64,000 bases of DNA, from contig CP051152.1 in assembly GCA_003970805.2 (NCBI GenBank), positions 1,550,001 to 1,614,000 on the forward strand, given 5' to 3'. Position 1 is the first letter of the stretch, and every line of letters starts with the position of its first letter. The position numbers were made by a program, and so were the translations under genes. The notes beneath the pieces are model-generated. The model ran no database searches. It was not told where the DNA came from and saw nothing but the letters and a program-made list of their open reading frames with translations. Shown one piece after another: positions 44,737-54,448 of this stretch. The stretch is from Undibacterium piscinae (GTDB lineage Bacteria > Pseudomonadota > Gammaproteobacteria > Burkholderiales > Burkholderiaceae_D).

Positions 44737-46632
44737 ATGAACGCGATCTCCTCCCCACTCCGCCCGATTCAGGCTCTGCCTGACCATTTAATTTCCCAAA
44801 TTGCCGCCGGTGAAGTGGTCGAGCGGCCATCGGCCGTGGTCAAGGAGTTACTCGAAAACGCACTTGACGCAGGCGCTTCCAGTATCACCATACGCCTGGA
44901 GGAAGGCGGCGTAAAACGCATCGCGATTGCCGACAATGGCCGCGGTATTCCGCAGGATCAATTACCACTGGCGGTGGAAAGACATGCCACGTCTAAAATC
45001 ACTTCACTGGAGGAATTGGAAAACGTCGCCACCCTCGGTTTTCGCGGTGAGGCGCTAGCCTCGATTGCCTCGGTCGCTTTACTGACGCTGACCACGCGCA
45101 CTGCCGATGCCGCGCACGCATGGCAAATCGAAAACGGCAAGATCACTCCCGCTTCCGGCGCCCAAGGTACCACGGTTGATGTGCAAGATTTGTATTACAA
45201 CACACCGGCCAGACGCAAGTTTCTCAAATCCGACCAGACCGAGTTCGGCCATTGCGCCGAAGTGGTCAGACGCATTGCCTTAGCACGCCCCGATGTGGCG
45301 TTTTCCTTGTCGCATAATGGCAAGACGGTCGATCACTGGATGGTCACCCCGATTGCCAAGCGCAGTGCCAGCATTCTCGGCGAGGCCTTCGCCAATGCCC
45401 GCCTCGCGCTAGACGAGAGTGCCGGGCCCTTGCGTCTGCATGGCTACATAGGCTTGCCTACCGCCTCCAAAGGGCGGGCCGATGCCCAGTTTTTTTACGT
45501 CAATGGGCGCTTTGTACGCGACAAACTACTGACGCATGCAGTGCGTGCCGCTTATCAGGATGTCTTGCACGGTGACCGCTATCCGTCTTATGTCATCGCG
45601 CTCGACCTTGACCCGGCGCTGGTCGACGTTAATGTGCACCCCTCTAAAATAGAAGTGCGCTTTCGCGATAGCCGCGCCGTTCATCAGTTTGTGTTTCATG
45701 CCGTGCATCGCGCGCTGGCACAAACCTCCGCCACCGCCTTCGGCACGACACCGGCACCTGCAACCGCAGCGCTAGGCGATAGCGGCACGACCGGCAATGG
45801 AAGGCTGCCCTGGGTAGGCGGAGAACAAATCAGCTTTGCGGCACAGTTTGCGACACCGGCGGCCACTACCAGCTATCAGGATTACGGCAATAGTTTCAAT
45901 CACATGCGCCCTGATACCGGCGGCGTGGCGCAAACTACCGGCAATTACGGGGCGTTGTTCGGCAAGACCGGTGACCGCACTAGTCCTCAAACCACCTCCT
46001 TCGCGACTGCGGTTGGCGGAGCGGCACCCAATCAATTGAGTGACGAGGAATACCCGCTAGGATTTGCCCTGGCGCAGTTACACGGCGTGTATGTGCTGTC
46101 ACAAAATACCAAGGGCCTGGTATTGGTCGACATGCATGCGGCGCACGAACGCATTCTGTACGAGCAGCTTAAAAATGCACTGGATGAAAACGCCATGTCA
46201 GTGCAGCCCTTGCTGATTCCCGTCACTTTCTATGCAGACGCTATAGAAGTGGGCACCGCCTCGGAAAACGCAGAGGTATTGCATTCATTGGGCTTTGATA
46301 TTGCGGCGATCTCACCGACCACGCTGGCGGTACGCTCGATTCCGGCACTCCTGAAAAATGCCGATGCCCAGACCCTGGCGCGCGACGTATTGCGCGATGT
46401 CCGCGAGTTTGGCGGATCGAGGGTATTGATAGACCGTCGCAACGAACTACTAGGCACACTCGCCTGCCATACCGCAGTACGCGCCAACCGCAGCCTGACG
46501 ATACCGGAAATGAATGCCCTGCTACGCCAGATGGAGCAAACCGAAAGAGCGGACCAATGCAATCACGGTCGCCCTACCTGGGTACAACTGGGCTTGAATG
46601 ATCTGGACCGGATGTTTTTGCGCGGCCAGTAA
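44737..46632 (+). CDS. mutL: DNA mismatch repair protein MutL
   Basis: A 631-residue GHKL ATPase that couples MutS mismatch recognition to downstream repair. The start at 44737 gives the expected MutL N-terminus (IQALPDHLISQIAAGEVVERPSAVVKELLENALDAG). The ATP-binding motifs DNGRGI and TLGFRGEALASIASV are intact. A poorly conserved Ala/Thr/Gly-rich linker (about residues 345-445) separates it from the C-terminal dimerisation domain (LAQLHGVYVLSQNTKGLVLVDMHAAHERILYE). No frameshift is present. It precedes miaA, as in many proteobacteria. Confidence 0.97.
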   Translation: MNAISSPLRPIQALPDHLISQIAAGEVVERPSAVVKELLENALDAGASSITIRLEEGGVKRIAIADNGRGIPQDQLPLAVERHATSKITSLEELENVATLGFRGEALASIASVALLTLTTRTADAAHAWQIENGKITPASGAQGTTVDVQDLYYNTPARRKFLKSDQTEFGHCAEVVRRIALARPDVAFSLSHNGKTVDHWMVTPIAKRSASILGEAFANARLALDESAGPLRLHGYIGLPTASKGRADAQFFYVNGRFVRDKLLTHAVRAAYQDVLHGDRYPSYVIALDLDPALVDVNVHPSKIEVRFRDSRAVHQFVFHAVHRALAQTSATAFGTTPAPATAALGDSGTTGNGRLPWVGGEQISFAAQFATPAATTSYQDYGNSFNHMRPDTGGVAQTTGNYGALFGKTGDRTSPQTTSFATAVGGAAPNQLSDEEYPLGFALAQLHGVYVLSQNTKGLVLVDMHAAHERILYEQLKNALDENAMSVQPLLIPVTFYADAIEVGTASENAEVLHSLGFDIAAISPTTLAVRSIPALLKNADAQTLARDVLRDVREFGGSRVLIDRRNELLGTLACHTAVRANRSLTIPEMNALLRQMEQTERADQCNHGRPTWVQLGLNDLDRMFLRGQ

Positions 46633-46793
46633 GTGCATCGTTCCAGCTTGGCCGCTTGGCTTAGCATTTGCGCCTGGCACTTTTAAAGTCAGGCCGATAT
46701 TTTGCGCTTTCCAGCGAAATATACGGCTTACCTTAATTACCTCCATTTACAATACACACACAGGCAGAGATTTAACCAAGTCGAGCTTTCCAC

Positions 46794-47741
46794 ATGACAA
46801 ACAACACTACTCAGAACACCAAAGTCATCGCCATCATGGGGCCGACAGCATCCGGAAAAACCGCTGCCGCGCTAGAGATTGCCAGACATATTCCTTCAGA
46901 AATCATCTCAGTTGACTCCGCCCTGGTGTACCGCGAAATGGATATCGGTACCGCCAAACCCAGTGCCAGCGAATTGGCATCGGTCCCCCACCACCTGATA
47001 GACATCATTGCACCTACCGAAGCTTATTCAGTGGCACAATTTTTGATCGACACAAAACGACTGGTGACTGACATTCAGTCCAGGGGCAAGCTGCCGATTC
47101 TGGTTGGCGGCACCATGATGTATTTCAAAGCATTGATAAACGGCATCGATGACCTGCCTGGCGCCGATCCTGTCATCCGTGCCAAACTCGATGCCGAAGC
47201 CTTGCGCATAGGCGTACCCGGCCTACACGCCAGACTGGCAAGCTTAGATCCGCTAACCGCAGCGCGTCTGCAACCCAACGATAGCCAGCGCATCCAACGT
47301 GCGCTCGAGATCATTACCATTAGCGGCCAGCCCATGTCTTCCTTACTGGCACAGCAAACCAAAAATGAGCGACCATTTGACATGCTGGCACTATCTCTGG
47401 AGCCATCCGATCGTAGCGTCTTGCATCAGCGTATCGCACGGCGCTTCGAGCTCATGCTGGAACAGGGCTTTTTAGATGAGGTGAGAAAATTACGCGAGCG
47501 TGGCGACCTGCATCCGGATCTCCCTTCGATGCGTTGCGTAGGCTATCGCCAGGCATGGGAGCATCTTGACGGTGACTGCAGCTACGACGAAATGCGGGAA
47601 CTGGGCATCATCGCCACCCGTCAATTGGCAAAACGTCAACTGACCTGGTTGCGCTCGATTCCTGAACGCATCGTTATCGACTGCCTCGGCGCCAACCCGA
47701 GTGAGAAAGTCTTGCAGCACGCCCTATCCATAACGAGATAA
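46794..47741 (+). CDS. miaA: tRNA dimethylallyltransferase
   Basis: MiaA (315 residues) transfers a dimethylallyl group to A37 of tRNAs reading codons that begin with U. The P-loop is [17 protein letters not shown]. The substrate-binding [17 protein letters not shown] and the [10 protein letters not shown]...[13 protein letters not shown] motifs are present, with the C-terminal [14 protein letters not shown] and [15 protein letters not shown]. It lies downstream of mutL with a 161-base gap. Confidence 0.96.
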   Translation: MTNNTTQNTKVIAIMGPTASGKTAAALEIARHIPSEIISVDSALVYREMDIGTAKPSASELASVPHHLIDIIAPTEAYSVAQFLIDTKRLVTDIQSRGKLPILVGGTMMYFKALINGIDDLPGADPVIRAKLDAEALRIGVPGLHARLASLDPLTAARLQPNDSQRIQRALEIITISGQPMSSLLAQQTKNERPFDMLALSLEPSDRSVLHQRIARRFELMLEQGFLDEVRKLRERGDLHPDLPSMRCVGYRQAWEHLDGDCSYDEMRELGIIATRQLAKRQLTWLRSIPERIVIDCLGANPSEKVLQHALSITR

Positions 47742-47838
47742 TTTTTGTAACAACAATGACATACTTCTTGACGCTGGAAAGCAGGCTTGCGTACACTCTC
47801 ACGATTCCACACTCATCTCGATCATATCGATCAAAATT

Positions 47839-49395
47839 TTGTCGCCTATGAAACGATTTAGATACCGCATTTCCCCTCTCATCGCCTCCGCCCTACTTTG
47901 CTGGTTACCGTCGCAGGCAGTGCAAGCTGCCGAACAGACCACACTTTCATTCACGACTACACTAGGGACGCTGGCCAGCAACAAGCTCAATAGCGATGCT
48001 GGTAACAGTGATTTGTTACAGACCGAAGCGATTACCGACTTATCATCATTAGATCTTTCCACTATAGAAACCGATCTGTGGTCAAGGATACGCAAGGGTT
48101 ATGCAATTCCCGACCTAGATAACCAATTAGTCAATAACCAGCTTAACTGGTATAGCACCCGTACCGACTACATACAAAGAACCGTACAACGCGGCTCCCG
48201 CTACCTGTTTCATGTCGTTGAAGAGTTAGAAAAACGTGGCATGCCATCTGAGCTGGCACTACTGCCGTTTATTGAGTCAGCATTCAATCCGCAAGCCATA
48301 TCGAGCGCGAAAGCCTCAGGCATGTGGCAATTTATGGCGGCGACCGGACGCGACTTTAACCTTAAGCAAACCATGTTTAAGGATGACAGGCGAGGCGTGA
48401 TCGACTCTACTGATGCCGCCTTGAATTATCTGGAAAGACTGTATGGGATTTTCGGTGACTGGCAACTGGTATTGGCGGCCTATAACTGGGGCGAAGGCTC
48501 GGTACAAAGAGCGATAAAAAAACAGCAAGCAATGGGCTTGCCTATCGACTTCAATAGCCTGTCAGCGCTGATGCCTGCGGAAACCAAGAATTATGTCCCC
48601 AAACTGCAAGCGGTTAAAAACATTATCGGTCATCCCGAACAATTCAATATCGCCTTACCGCAACTGAATAATCAGCCGTATTTTGTCAGCGTCGAAAAAA
48701 CCCGTGATATCGACGTTCGAGTTGCCGCGCAATTGGCCGAGCTCTCTCTAGGCGAGTTCAACGCCTTGAATCCGCAATTTAACCGCCCTGTCATTACGGG
48801 AAACAGTAATACCAAAATATTATTGCCTACCGATAATGCCGTCTTATTCAGGGAAAACCTGAGCAAATGGCAAGGACCATTGTCCTCGTGGTCAACTCAT
48901 ACTGTCGTAAAAACCGAACGACTGGAAGCATTGGCTGGAAAACTCGGCGTAAAGCCGGAACTGCTGCGCGAGATCAATCTGGTTCCCGCAAAAATGCTGG
49001 TGAAGGCGGGATCGACTTTACTGATTCCAAAGTCCAACAAATCTCCAGACCTCGATATATCCTCAGAGCTTGCGGAAAAAGCCCAACTGGTGTTCGAAAA
49101 ACCAGCACCAGACACCAGACAAATCACCTTTAAAGTCGGTAAGAAGGATAAGCTCAATGCCATCGCCAATCGCTTCAAGGTAAGCGTTGCGCAAATAAAG
49201 AACTGGAACAATCTCAAGCAGGATAGCATTAGTGCAGGACAGACTTTACGTGTTCAGGTTCCTATCATCCATGCTCATGCCAAGACACAAAAATTAGCAT
49301 CAAGCACGGGGAAACAGGTGCAACGCAATACATCCTCTCATGGCAACAAGACTTTGATAGCTCATGCTAAAACAAACAAAAAACGCCACGGATAA
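47839..49395 (+). CDS. mltD: Membrane-bound lytic murein transglycosylase D (MltD-like)
   Basis: A 518-residue peptidoglycan lytic transglycosylase. The signal peptide is at the N-terminus (ISPLIASALLCWLPSQAVQAAE). The SLT domain (about residues 105-230) has the catalytic glutamate in LALLPFIESAFNPQAISSAKASGMWQFMAATG, and AAYNWGEGSV. Two LysM peptidoglycan-binding repeats follow (about 355-400 and 430-475; the second reads ITFKVGKKDKLNAIANRFKVSVAQIKNWNNLK). The C-terminal tail is Lys/Ala/His rich. It is monocistronic or follows miaA by about 100 bases, and a strong terminator follows. Confidence 0.93.
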   Translation: MSPMKRFRYRISPLIASALLCWLPSQAVQAAEQTTLSFTTTLGTLASNKLNSDAGNSDLLQTEAITDLSSLDLSTIETDLWSRIRKGYAIPDLDNQLVNNQLNWYSTRTDYIQRTVQRGSRYLFHVVEELEKRGMPSELALLPFIESAFNPQAISSAKASGMWQFMAATGRDFNLKQTMFKDDRRGVIDSTDAALNYLERLYGIFGDWQLVLAAYNWGEGSVQRAIKKQQAMGLPIDFNSLSALMPAETKNYVPKLQAVKNIIGHPEQFNIALPQLNNQPYFVSVEKTRDIDVRVAAQLAELSLGEFNALNPQFNRPVITGNSNTKILLPTDNAVLFRENLSKWQGPLSSWSTHTVVKTERLEALAGKLGVKPELLREINLVPAKMLVKAGSTLLIPKSNKSPDLDISSELAEKAQLVFEKPAPDTRQITFKVGKKDKLNAIANRFKVSVAQIKNWNNLKQDSISAGQTLRVQVPIIHAHAKTQKLASSTGKQVQRNTSSHGNKTLIAHAKTNKKRHG

Positions 49396-49462
49396 AGCTA
49401 TTGAATAAAGCGCTTGTGTGATCGACTTCAAGTGCCAAATAGAATTTTCAGAAAATAAAAAA

Positions 49463-49490
49463 GCGCAGATAAAAATCTGCGCTTTTTTTA
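49463..49490. terminator. Bidirectional terminator between mltD and the TPR gene
   Basis: GCGCAGAT and ATCTGCGC pair perfectly around an AAAA loop, with an A run before and seven T after, between convergent genes. Confidence 0.93.
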
Positions 49491-49514
49491 TATCCTGGCT
49501 GAATTTGGAGATCT

Positions 49515-50768
49515 TTACTTGCTAGTCTGATTCGCGTAAACGATCCAGTAACGAGCTAAATCAGCCGTACCGTCTTTACCCTGAACCGCTTTCAAGGTCT
49601 TAATCGCATTGGCTTTTTTTCCTGCCTGCAAATACGCCATGCCCAGATGCAATTTAGCATCATCTTCAAACTTCATGCCGCCTTTACTGATACCTTGCTC
49701 TAGCATGGCAATTCCTTTGTCAAACTGACCAGCAGTGACATAGGCGTAACCTAGCGTTGCCAGCGCGCTGCCATCAGCACTCTTAGCTGCCTCAGCTTCA
49801 TTGGCGGCCTGTGCTTTAGTGTTCTCTTCCAGTTTCTTTTTTGCCATATCGCGCAAGCGATTGTGGCGTTCAGCTTCCGCACCGCTACCCAGCGCACCCG
49901 CTTTATAACCGGCATCGATGATTTTTAAGGCCTCAGCCGGATACCCGCCGAGCACCGCCAATTTGGAAAGCTCCATGAAATCAGCAGTTTTCGTCACTTG
50001 GCCAACCGCCAATTTCAAGCGGAATAAATCTAAATTCAAACGCTCCGCATAACCCGGCTTACGCTCCAGGTTATTGAGTAAATTAACCCAGTATTCTTTC
50101 TTGCCGTGATACGCAATCATTTTTTCTAGCGCACTGGAATAACCGGCCATATCCTTTTGCTTGAGTGCCGCATTGGAATAGAACTCAAGATTTGCCAGGC
50201 TAGGCGTACGACCAGCCTTTTCATCAGCAGCCAAATCAGCCTGCACCTCTTTCATGGCACGAGAGCTGTCGCCGCCTTGGGACATGGCATAAATCATATA
50301 CTGACGCAATGAAGAGTCGGTGCCGCCTTCAGAGAAATAACGACCGTAGGCTGCCGAGGCTTTTGGAAAATTACCAGCCTTGTAATAAGCATTCGCCAAG
50401 GTCTGTATCATCACGAGCTGATCTTTTCCCGATAATTTATTCGCCGCGATAATTGCTTCAGCAGAACGAATTACAACGTCATTATCGCCAGACTGCGAAG
50501 CGATAGACAAACGCATGCGCTCAATAGTAAAGCTCTCATTAGCAGTTTTCCCACTGACGCCATCCGCATCATGCAGCTTGGACATCGCATCTTTGTATTT
50601 TTTCGATTTAAACAACTCGCCGGCCGCTTGAACCAGCTTTCCGATCTCCGGGCGCATGGCCTCTTCCGCATACGCCGTATTAGCAGCGATATTTGACAAT
50701 TCAGGAACGGCCGCAAAGCCTATCGCTGCAACAAGCACAGCCAGACGTGACAAACGAAGTTGCTTCAT
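49515..50768 (-). CDS. Exported tetratricopeptide-repeat protein
   Basis: A 417-residue periplasmic protein starting MKQLRLSRLAVLVAAIGFAA with a cleavable signal (after NTAYAEE). The frame is open upstream to 50828, but this ATG gives the signal peptide. The body is alpha-helical with TPR-like repeats, for example GELFKSKKYKDAMSKLHDADG, LANAYYKAGNFPKASAAYGRYF, ALATLGYAYVTAGQFDKGIAMLEQGI and AKLHLGMAYLQAGKKANAIKTLKAV. It follows the tonB-exbB-exbD-exbD genes on the same strand but behind a terminator. A TPR protein also accompanies the TonB2 system of Vibrio, so a role in energy transduction to receptors is plausible but inferred. Confidence 0.8.
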   Translation of the reverse strand: MKQLRLSRLAVLVAAIGFAAVPELSNIAANTAYAEEAMRPEIGKLVQAAGELFKSKKYKDAMSKLHDADGVSGKTANESFTIERMRLSIASQSGDNDVVIRSAEAIIAANKLSGKDQLVMIQTLANAYYKAGNFPKASAAYGRYFSEGGTDSSLRQYMIYAMSQGGDSSRAMKEVQADLAADEKAGRTPSLANLEFYSNAALKQKDMAGYSSALEKMIAYHGKKEYWVNLLNNLERKPGYAERLNLDLFRLKLAVGQVTKTADFMELSKLAVLGGYPAEALKIIDAGYKAGALGSGAEAERHNRLRDMAKKKLEENTKAQAANEAEAAKSADGSALATLGYAYVTAGQFDKGIAMLEQGISKGGMKFEDDAKLHLGMAYLQAGKKANAIKTLKAVQGKDGTADLARYWIVYANQTSK

Positions 50769-50874
50769 ATTTGATCTCTTAATCAATAAATTGAATAAAT
50801 TTAATGCGCTCTTTGTTGAGGACAGCAATTTGCGACTCGCGATATGCTTACTTAAACGAAAAAGCGATGAACAT

Positions 50875-50899
50875 GAAAAAAGGCAGGGATGCCCCTGCC
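50875..50899 (-). terminator. Terminator after the second exbD
   Basis: On the minus strand, GGCAGGG-GCAT-CCCTGCC is followed by a run of T. It lies about 50 bases after the exbD stop and separates the TonB operon from the TPR gene. Confidence 0.85.
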
Positions 50900-50945
50900 A
50901 GTTTTCATCATACTTTATATCTTGAAATTAACACAATCAAGAATT

Positions 50946-51371
50946 TTATTTCAGGAACTGCTCATTACCGACCATACCGATCTTGGTAACGCCCAGACGC
51001 TGCGCCGCTGCCATGACCACGGCCACGGAGTTGTACGCCGCCAGTTTGTCCGGACGGATATGCACTTCATCCTGATCCGGCTTGGCCGCTACCACTTGCA
51101 GGCGTGATTCCAGTTCGGCGTGATTAATCGCCGCACCATTCCAGGAAGTCGTGCCGTCAAAGTCGATATCGATATTGATCACCGGTGGTGGTTCAGTCGG
51201 TTTCGACGGGGTATTGACCGGCATATTGAGGTTAATCGCGTGATTCTGGACCGGAATGGTAATGATCAGCATGATGATCAATACCAGCATGACGTCAATC
51301 AAGGGCGTCATGTTCATTTCCATCATCACTTCCGGTTCGCTCGAACTGCTAGAGCTAGGAGCCATACTCAT
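50946..51371 (-). CDS. exbD: Biopolymer transport protein ExbD (second copy)
   Basis: A 141-residue ExbD/TolR protein with one N-terminal membrane helix (MTPLIDVMLVLIIMLIITIPV) that carries the conserved Asp used in proton flow, and a periplasmic domain (PPVINIDIDFDGTTSWNG ... RPDKLAAYNSVAVVMAAAQRLGVTKIGMVGN). It works in the ExbB-ExbD motor that energises TonB. It is the last gene of the operon, 12 bases after the first exbD. Confidence 0.93.
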   Translation of the reverse strand: MSMAPSSSSSSEPEVMMEMNMTPLIDVMLVLIIMLIITIPVQNHAINLNMPVNTPSKPTEPPPVINIDIDFDGTTSWNGAAINHAELESRLQVVAAKPDQDEVHIRPDKLAAYNSVAVVMAAAQRLGVTKIGMVGNEQFLK

Positions 51372-51383
51372 GTGATTTCCTTT

Positions 51384-51818
51384 TTAATTTTTGGACGGTG
51401 GTTCAATGATGAAGCCGACCTTGGCAATTCCTGCGCGTTGTACCGTCAGGATAGTCTTGCCAACAAATTCGTAACGCGTGTTCTGATCACCGCGGATATG
51501 CACTTCCGGTTGCGGAACCTGAACCGATACTTTCTTCATTTTTTCGAACAACTCATCCGTTCCTGCCAGCGCGGTATGGCCGCCGTTCCAGTACATGTCG
51601 CCCTCTTTATTGATCGTGAGGGTGATGTTTTCCGGTTTGGTGACGTAGATCGTGTTGGTTTCCGCAGGTAACTGCACCTTCACGGAGTTCAGTACGACTG
51701 GTGAGGTGATCAGGAAGATGATCAGCAGTACCAACATAATATCCACCAGAGGGGTGGTATTAATGGTGCTGTTGACTTCGTCTTCGCCGTCTCCATCATT
51801 TCCAATTGACATTGACAT
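51384..51818 (-). CDS. exbD: Biopolymer transport protein ExbD (first copy)
   Basis: A 144-residue paralogue of the next gene: membrane helix INTTPLVDIMLVLLIIFLITSPV with the essential Asp, then a periplasmic domain ending in TILTVQRAGIAKVGFIIEPP. Two ExbD proteins encoded behind one ExbB is a known variant of TonB systems, in which hetero-dimers of ExbD may form. The N-terminus is acidic (SIGNDGDGEDEVNS). Confidence 0.93.
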   Translation of the reverse strand: MSMSIGNDGDGEDEVNSTINTTPLVDIMLVLLIIFLITSPVVLNSVKVQLPAETNTIYVTKPENITLTINKEGDMYWNGGHTALAGTDELFEKMKKVSVQVPQPEVHIRGDQNTRYEFVGKTILTVQRAGIAKVGFIIEPPSKN

Positions 51819-51849
51819 AATGGTTTCTCTTTGATGATTTCTGACTAAC

Positions 51850-51892
51850 CCTCATTGATCGGTCCGGCCTAAGGCCAGGAAAATCAATGAGG
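51850..51892 (-). promoter_or_regulatory. Hairpin between exbB and exbD
   Basis: CCTCATTGAT pairs exactly with ATCAATGAGG, with an inner GGCCT/AGGCC stem. It has no T run, so it is more likely a message-stability or processing element that sets the ExbB to ExbD ratio than a terminator. Confidence 0.45.
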
Positions 51893-51921
51893 ATGTCTGT
51901 ATTACTGGCTAATCTGTACGA

Positions 51922-52821
51922 TTAAGCTACTTTTTTAGCCGTGTTGGCAGCCGCTTTGCTCATTGCGCCAGACAGAACTACGGAGTGCAGGTCGGCGCTG
52001 AACGCACGAACTTCTTCCATGCAGCTCTTGTTGCGACGAACCACGAAGTTGTAACCGAGAACCGCAGGAACCGCTACGCCCAGACCGATAGCTGTCATGA
52101 TCAGCGCTTCACCGACCGGACCTGCCACTTTGTCGATAGACGCCTGACCGGAAGCACCGATCTGTGTCAACGCATGGTAAATACCCAAAACAGTACCGAA
52201 CAGACCAACGAATGGTGCGGTAGAACCGACTGTCGCCAGGAAAGCCAGGCCATCTTGCAAACGGCTTTGAACTTTATCAACAGAACGTTGGATAGACATC
52301 GTCACCCAGGAGTTCAAGTCGATTTGTTCCAGCAAAGCGCCTTCGTGATGTTGAGTGGAATTTACGGCCGCTTCAGCGATGAAACGGAATGGGCTACCTT
52401 CTTTCAGGGTAGTGATACCAGCGGCAACGCTAGGCGCTTTCCAGAACTGGCGCGATTCTTTTGCCTGAGCCGACAATTTAACTTGGTCAATGATCTTCGT
52501 GATCAGGATGTACCAGCTACCCATAGACATGATAGCCATGATCAGCAAAGTACCTTTAGCAACGATATCACCGCCTTTTAACAGGGCTTCCATACCGTAT
52601 GGATTAACCACTTCTTTGCTTGCTGCATCTGGTGCCGGAGCGGCTGCATCTGCCGCGACTGGTGCCGAAGCATCAACTGCCGCAACTGCTGGTGCACTTG
52701 CTTCAGCAACAGGTGCGGAAGCTGGATCAGCGGCGAACACCGGAGTCGTCATTGCGGCAGTTACGGAGAACAGAACTGCGGCCAGGAATGTGCTTAATGT
52801 AGTCTTAGCGCTGGTTTTCAT
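51922..52821 (-). CDS. exbB: Biopolymer transport protein ExbB (MotA/TolQ/ExbB family)
   Basis: A 299-residue proton-channel subunit of the TonB motor. It has an N-terminal signal peptide (STFLAAVLFSVTAAMTTPVFAAD) and an Ala/Pro/Ser-rich periplasmic extension (about residues 30-68), as in the longer ExbB type. Three membrane segments follow: GTLLIMAIMSMGSWYILI, LAFLATVGSTAPFVGLFGTVLGIYHA, and GEALIMTAIGLGVAVPAVLGYNFVV. The GLFGTVWGI-like motif is present as GLFGTVLGI. It is second in the operon after tonB. Confidence 0.95.
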   Translation of the reverse strand: MKTSAKTTLSTFLAAVLFSVTAAMTTPVFAADPASAPVAEASAPAVAAVDASAPVAADAAAPAPDAASKEVVNPYGMEALLKGGDIVAKGTLLIMAIMSMGSWYILITKIIDQVKLSAQAKESRQFWKAPSVAAGITTLKEGSPFRFIAEAAVNSTQHHEGALLEQIDLNSWVTMSIQRSVDKVQSRLQDGLAFLATVGSTAPFVGLFGTVLGIYHALTQIGASGQASIDKVAGPVGEALIMTAIGLGVAVPAVLGYNFVVRRNKSCMEEVRAFSADLHSVVLSGAMSKAAANTAKKVA

Positions 52822-52920
52822 GTAGATACTTCCTTAAAAAATAAATTAATACTTTGTCGATAATACGGATGTTTTGAATAAAACGGGGTGTCTCTGGCTT
52901 TTTTACTTAGTGGCTGTGTT

Positions 52921-53586
52921 TTATTCAAGACTCCATACATAGTTCACTTTGGTCCAGGTTTGTTGTGGCTTGCCATCGACAGTTCCTGGTTTGTGTTTGC
53001 ACGCGCCCGACAACAGATGAGTACGCACGGCATTATCAAGCCCACGGAAACCACTGGACTTTTCAATTTTTACGTCAGATACGGAACCATCGGCACCAAT
53101 CAGCACGGCCAGCAAGACCGTTCCCTGCTCTTCGTTACGCAAGGAAGCGCGTGGATATTCCGGTTTGCAACCGGCTTGCTTAAAGTCAACCACACCAGGA
53201 ACGATAGACGGACCTGCTGGCTTGGCCTCAACTACCGGCTGCTGAACACTGGTAGGCTTAGCATTTGACTCTGGCTTAACATTCGATACGGAAGCAATCG
53301 CATTTTGCGGCACCACCTGCTGCTGCACCTGAACTTCAGGAGGCGGCACGAACGGCGGCGGCGGCGCTTGCAACTTAGGCGGCGGCGGCGGCGGCGCATC
53401 AGGTGGTGGCGGTGGTGGCTTCACCTCTTCTACGATTTTAGTCTCGAGCGGTTTTTGGATGGCAGCCTTAATTTTGGCCGCACCACCATTGATCAACCCC
53501 CAGACCAACACCACGTGAAATAATATAACAAGACCTATCCCGGTAAATTTCTTACCCGGTTCGGCCTCACGTCCTGAAAAATCCAT
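52921..53586 (-). CDS. tonB: Energy transducer TonB
   Basis: A 221-residue protein that couples the ExbB-ExbD motor to outer-membrane receptors. It has an N-terminal anchor (TGIGLVILFHVVLVWGLINGG) and a long proline-rich spacer that spans the periplasm (PPPPPPDAPPPPPPKLQAPP, then PPFVPPPEVQ). The C-terminal TonB domain holds CKPEYPRASLRNEEQGTVLLAVLIGADGSVSDVKIEKSSGFRGLDNAVRTHL. The ATG at 53586 is preferred to the upstream ATG at 53607. It is first of the operon tonB-exbB-exbD-exbD and the likely energy source for the maltodextrin receptor in this window. Confidence 0.95.
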   Translation of the reverse strand: MDFSGREAEPGKKFTGIGLVILFHVVLVWGLINGGAAKIKAAIQKPLETKIVEEVKPPPPPPDAPPPPPPKLQAPPPPFVPPPEVQVQQQVVPQNAIASVSNVKPESNAKPTSVQQPVVEAKPAGPSIVPGVVDFKQAGCKPEYPRASLRNEEQGTVLLAVLIGADGSVSDVKIEKSSGFRGLDNAVRTHLLSGACKHKPGTVDGKPQQTWTKVNYVWSLE

Positions 53587-53607
53587 ACTTGCTCCCTCCA
53601 ATACCAC

Positions 53608-54448
53608 AATGTTTTACTTATTAGTGTCAAACACGCGAAAATTTATCCATGTGATGAACCTCAAAAAAGGCCATGCACATCCGACCAGCAAGATACACCA
53701 AGATAGCAGATGTAAGCGTCAAATAAATACTGCTTCTTATCGTAATGCATCATCGATAATTTGATCGCCCGGATAACCTAGCTACTTGTTTCAAATTGCT
53801 ATGAATTGCAAACCTTTACCAATCAGCGCTTGCATTTGAGCATCTACTTAGCCAACTCAAGCTAACCACCAAAAGCTATCACCACACAAAATGTTTTCGC
53901 ACCAGCTTTTGTAATTAGGCGCGTATTTTAACTACAAATGAAAATAAGCGTGATAAATTTTTTGCAGGTGCAAAAAAAATCATTTCTGAATTGCACATAT
54001 CAACGCGCTTTTTTTTCGTCAAGCATAAAAACCACATTCATTCTGACACAAATCAATAACTTAGTGGAAGAGCTAAGCATGTTGTGCGTAGCAGCAAAAA
54101 ACTTATATAAGAAACAAGAATACTGTCTGAAGTTACTTTTATTTTGTGAACGACCTAAAACACCAGAATAAATTTTATTTTCCATTCGAAAACGCCCTTC
54201 AAACGGCTGAAAATTGTGAAAATATTCCACGTGAATATGCTGCGCAACAACAAAAGAATTTTAACTAAATCTCGATTGCGAAATAAATTTTCATAAAAAA
54301 CTACATTTCGCACTTTATTGGTGCATAAGAAAGAAGATATTTCCAAAATATATTCACTTAAAGATCACCTTGCGCTATGGTTAGCAATGTTGCGGGTCGC
54401 AAAAATCCCACAAAAATCTACTCAAATAAAAACCTGAGACAACGGAAA
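53608..54448. other. A+T-rich intergenic region between tonB and the peptide transporter
   Basis: About 840 bases of low G+C sequence. Several short frames exist (the longest about 77 codons, near 53938-54171), but they are rich in Phe, Lys and Leu as expected of A+T-rich noncoding DNA, lack good ribosome sites, and overlap frames on the other strand. It should hold the divergent promoters of tonB and the first binding-protein gene. No repeat or operator was recognised. Confidence 0.5.

Noticed and set aside
53938..54346. Short frames on both strands in the A+T-rich gap before the peptide transporter
   Set aside because: They overlap each other, are dominated by Phe, Lys, Leu and Asn, and lack ribosome sites, as expected of noncoding A+T-rich DNA.
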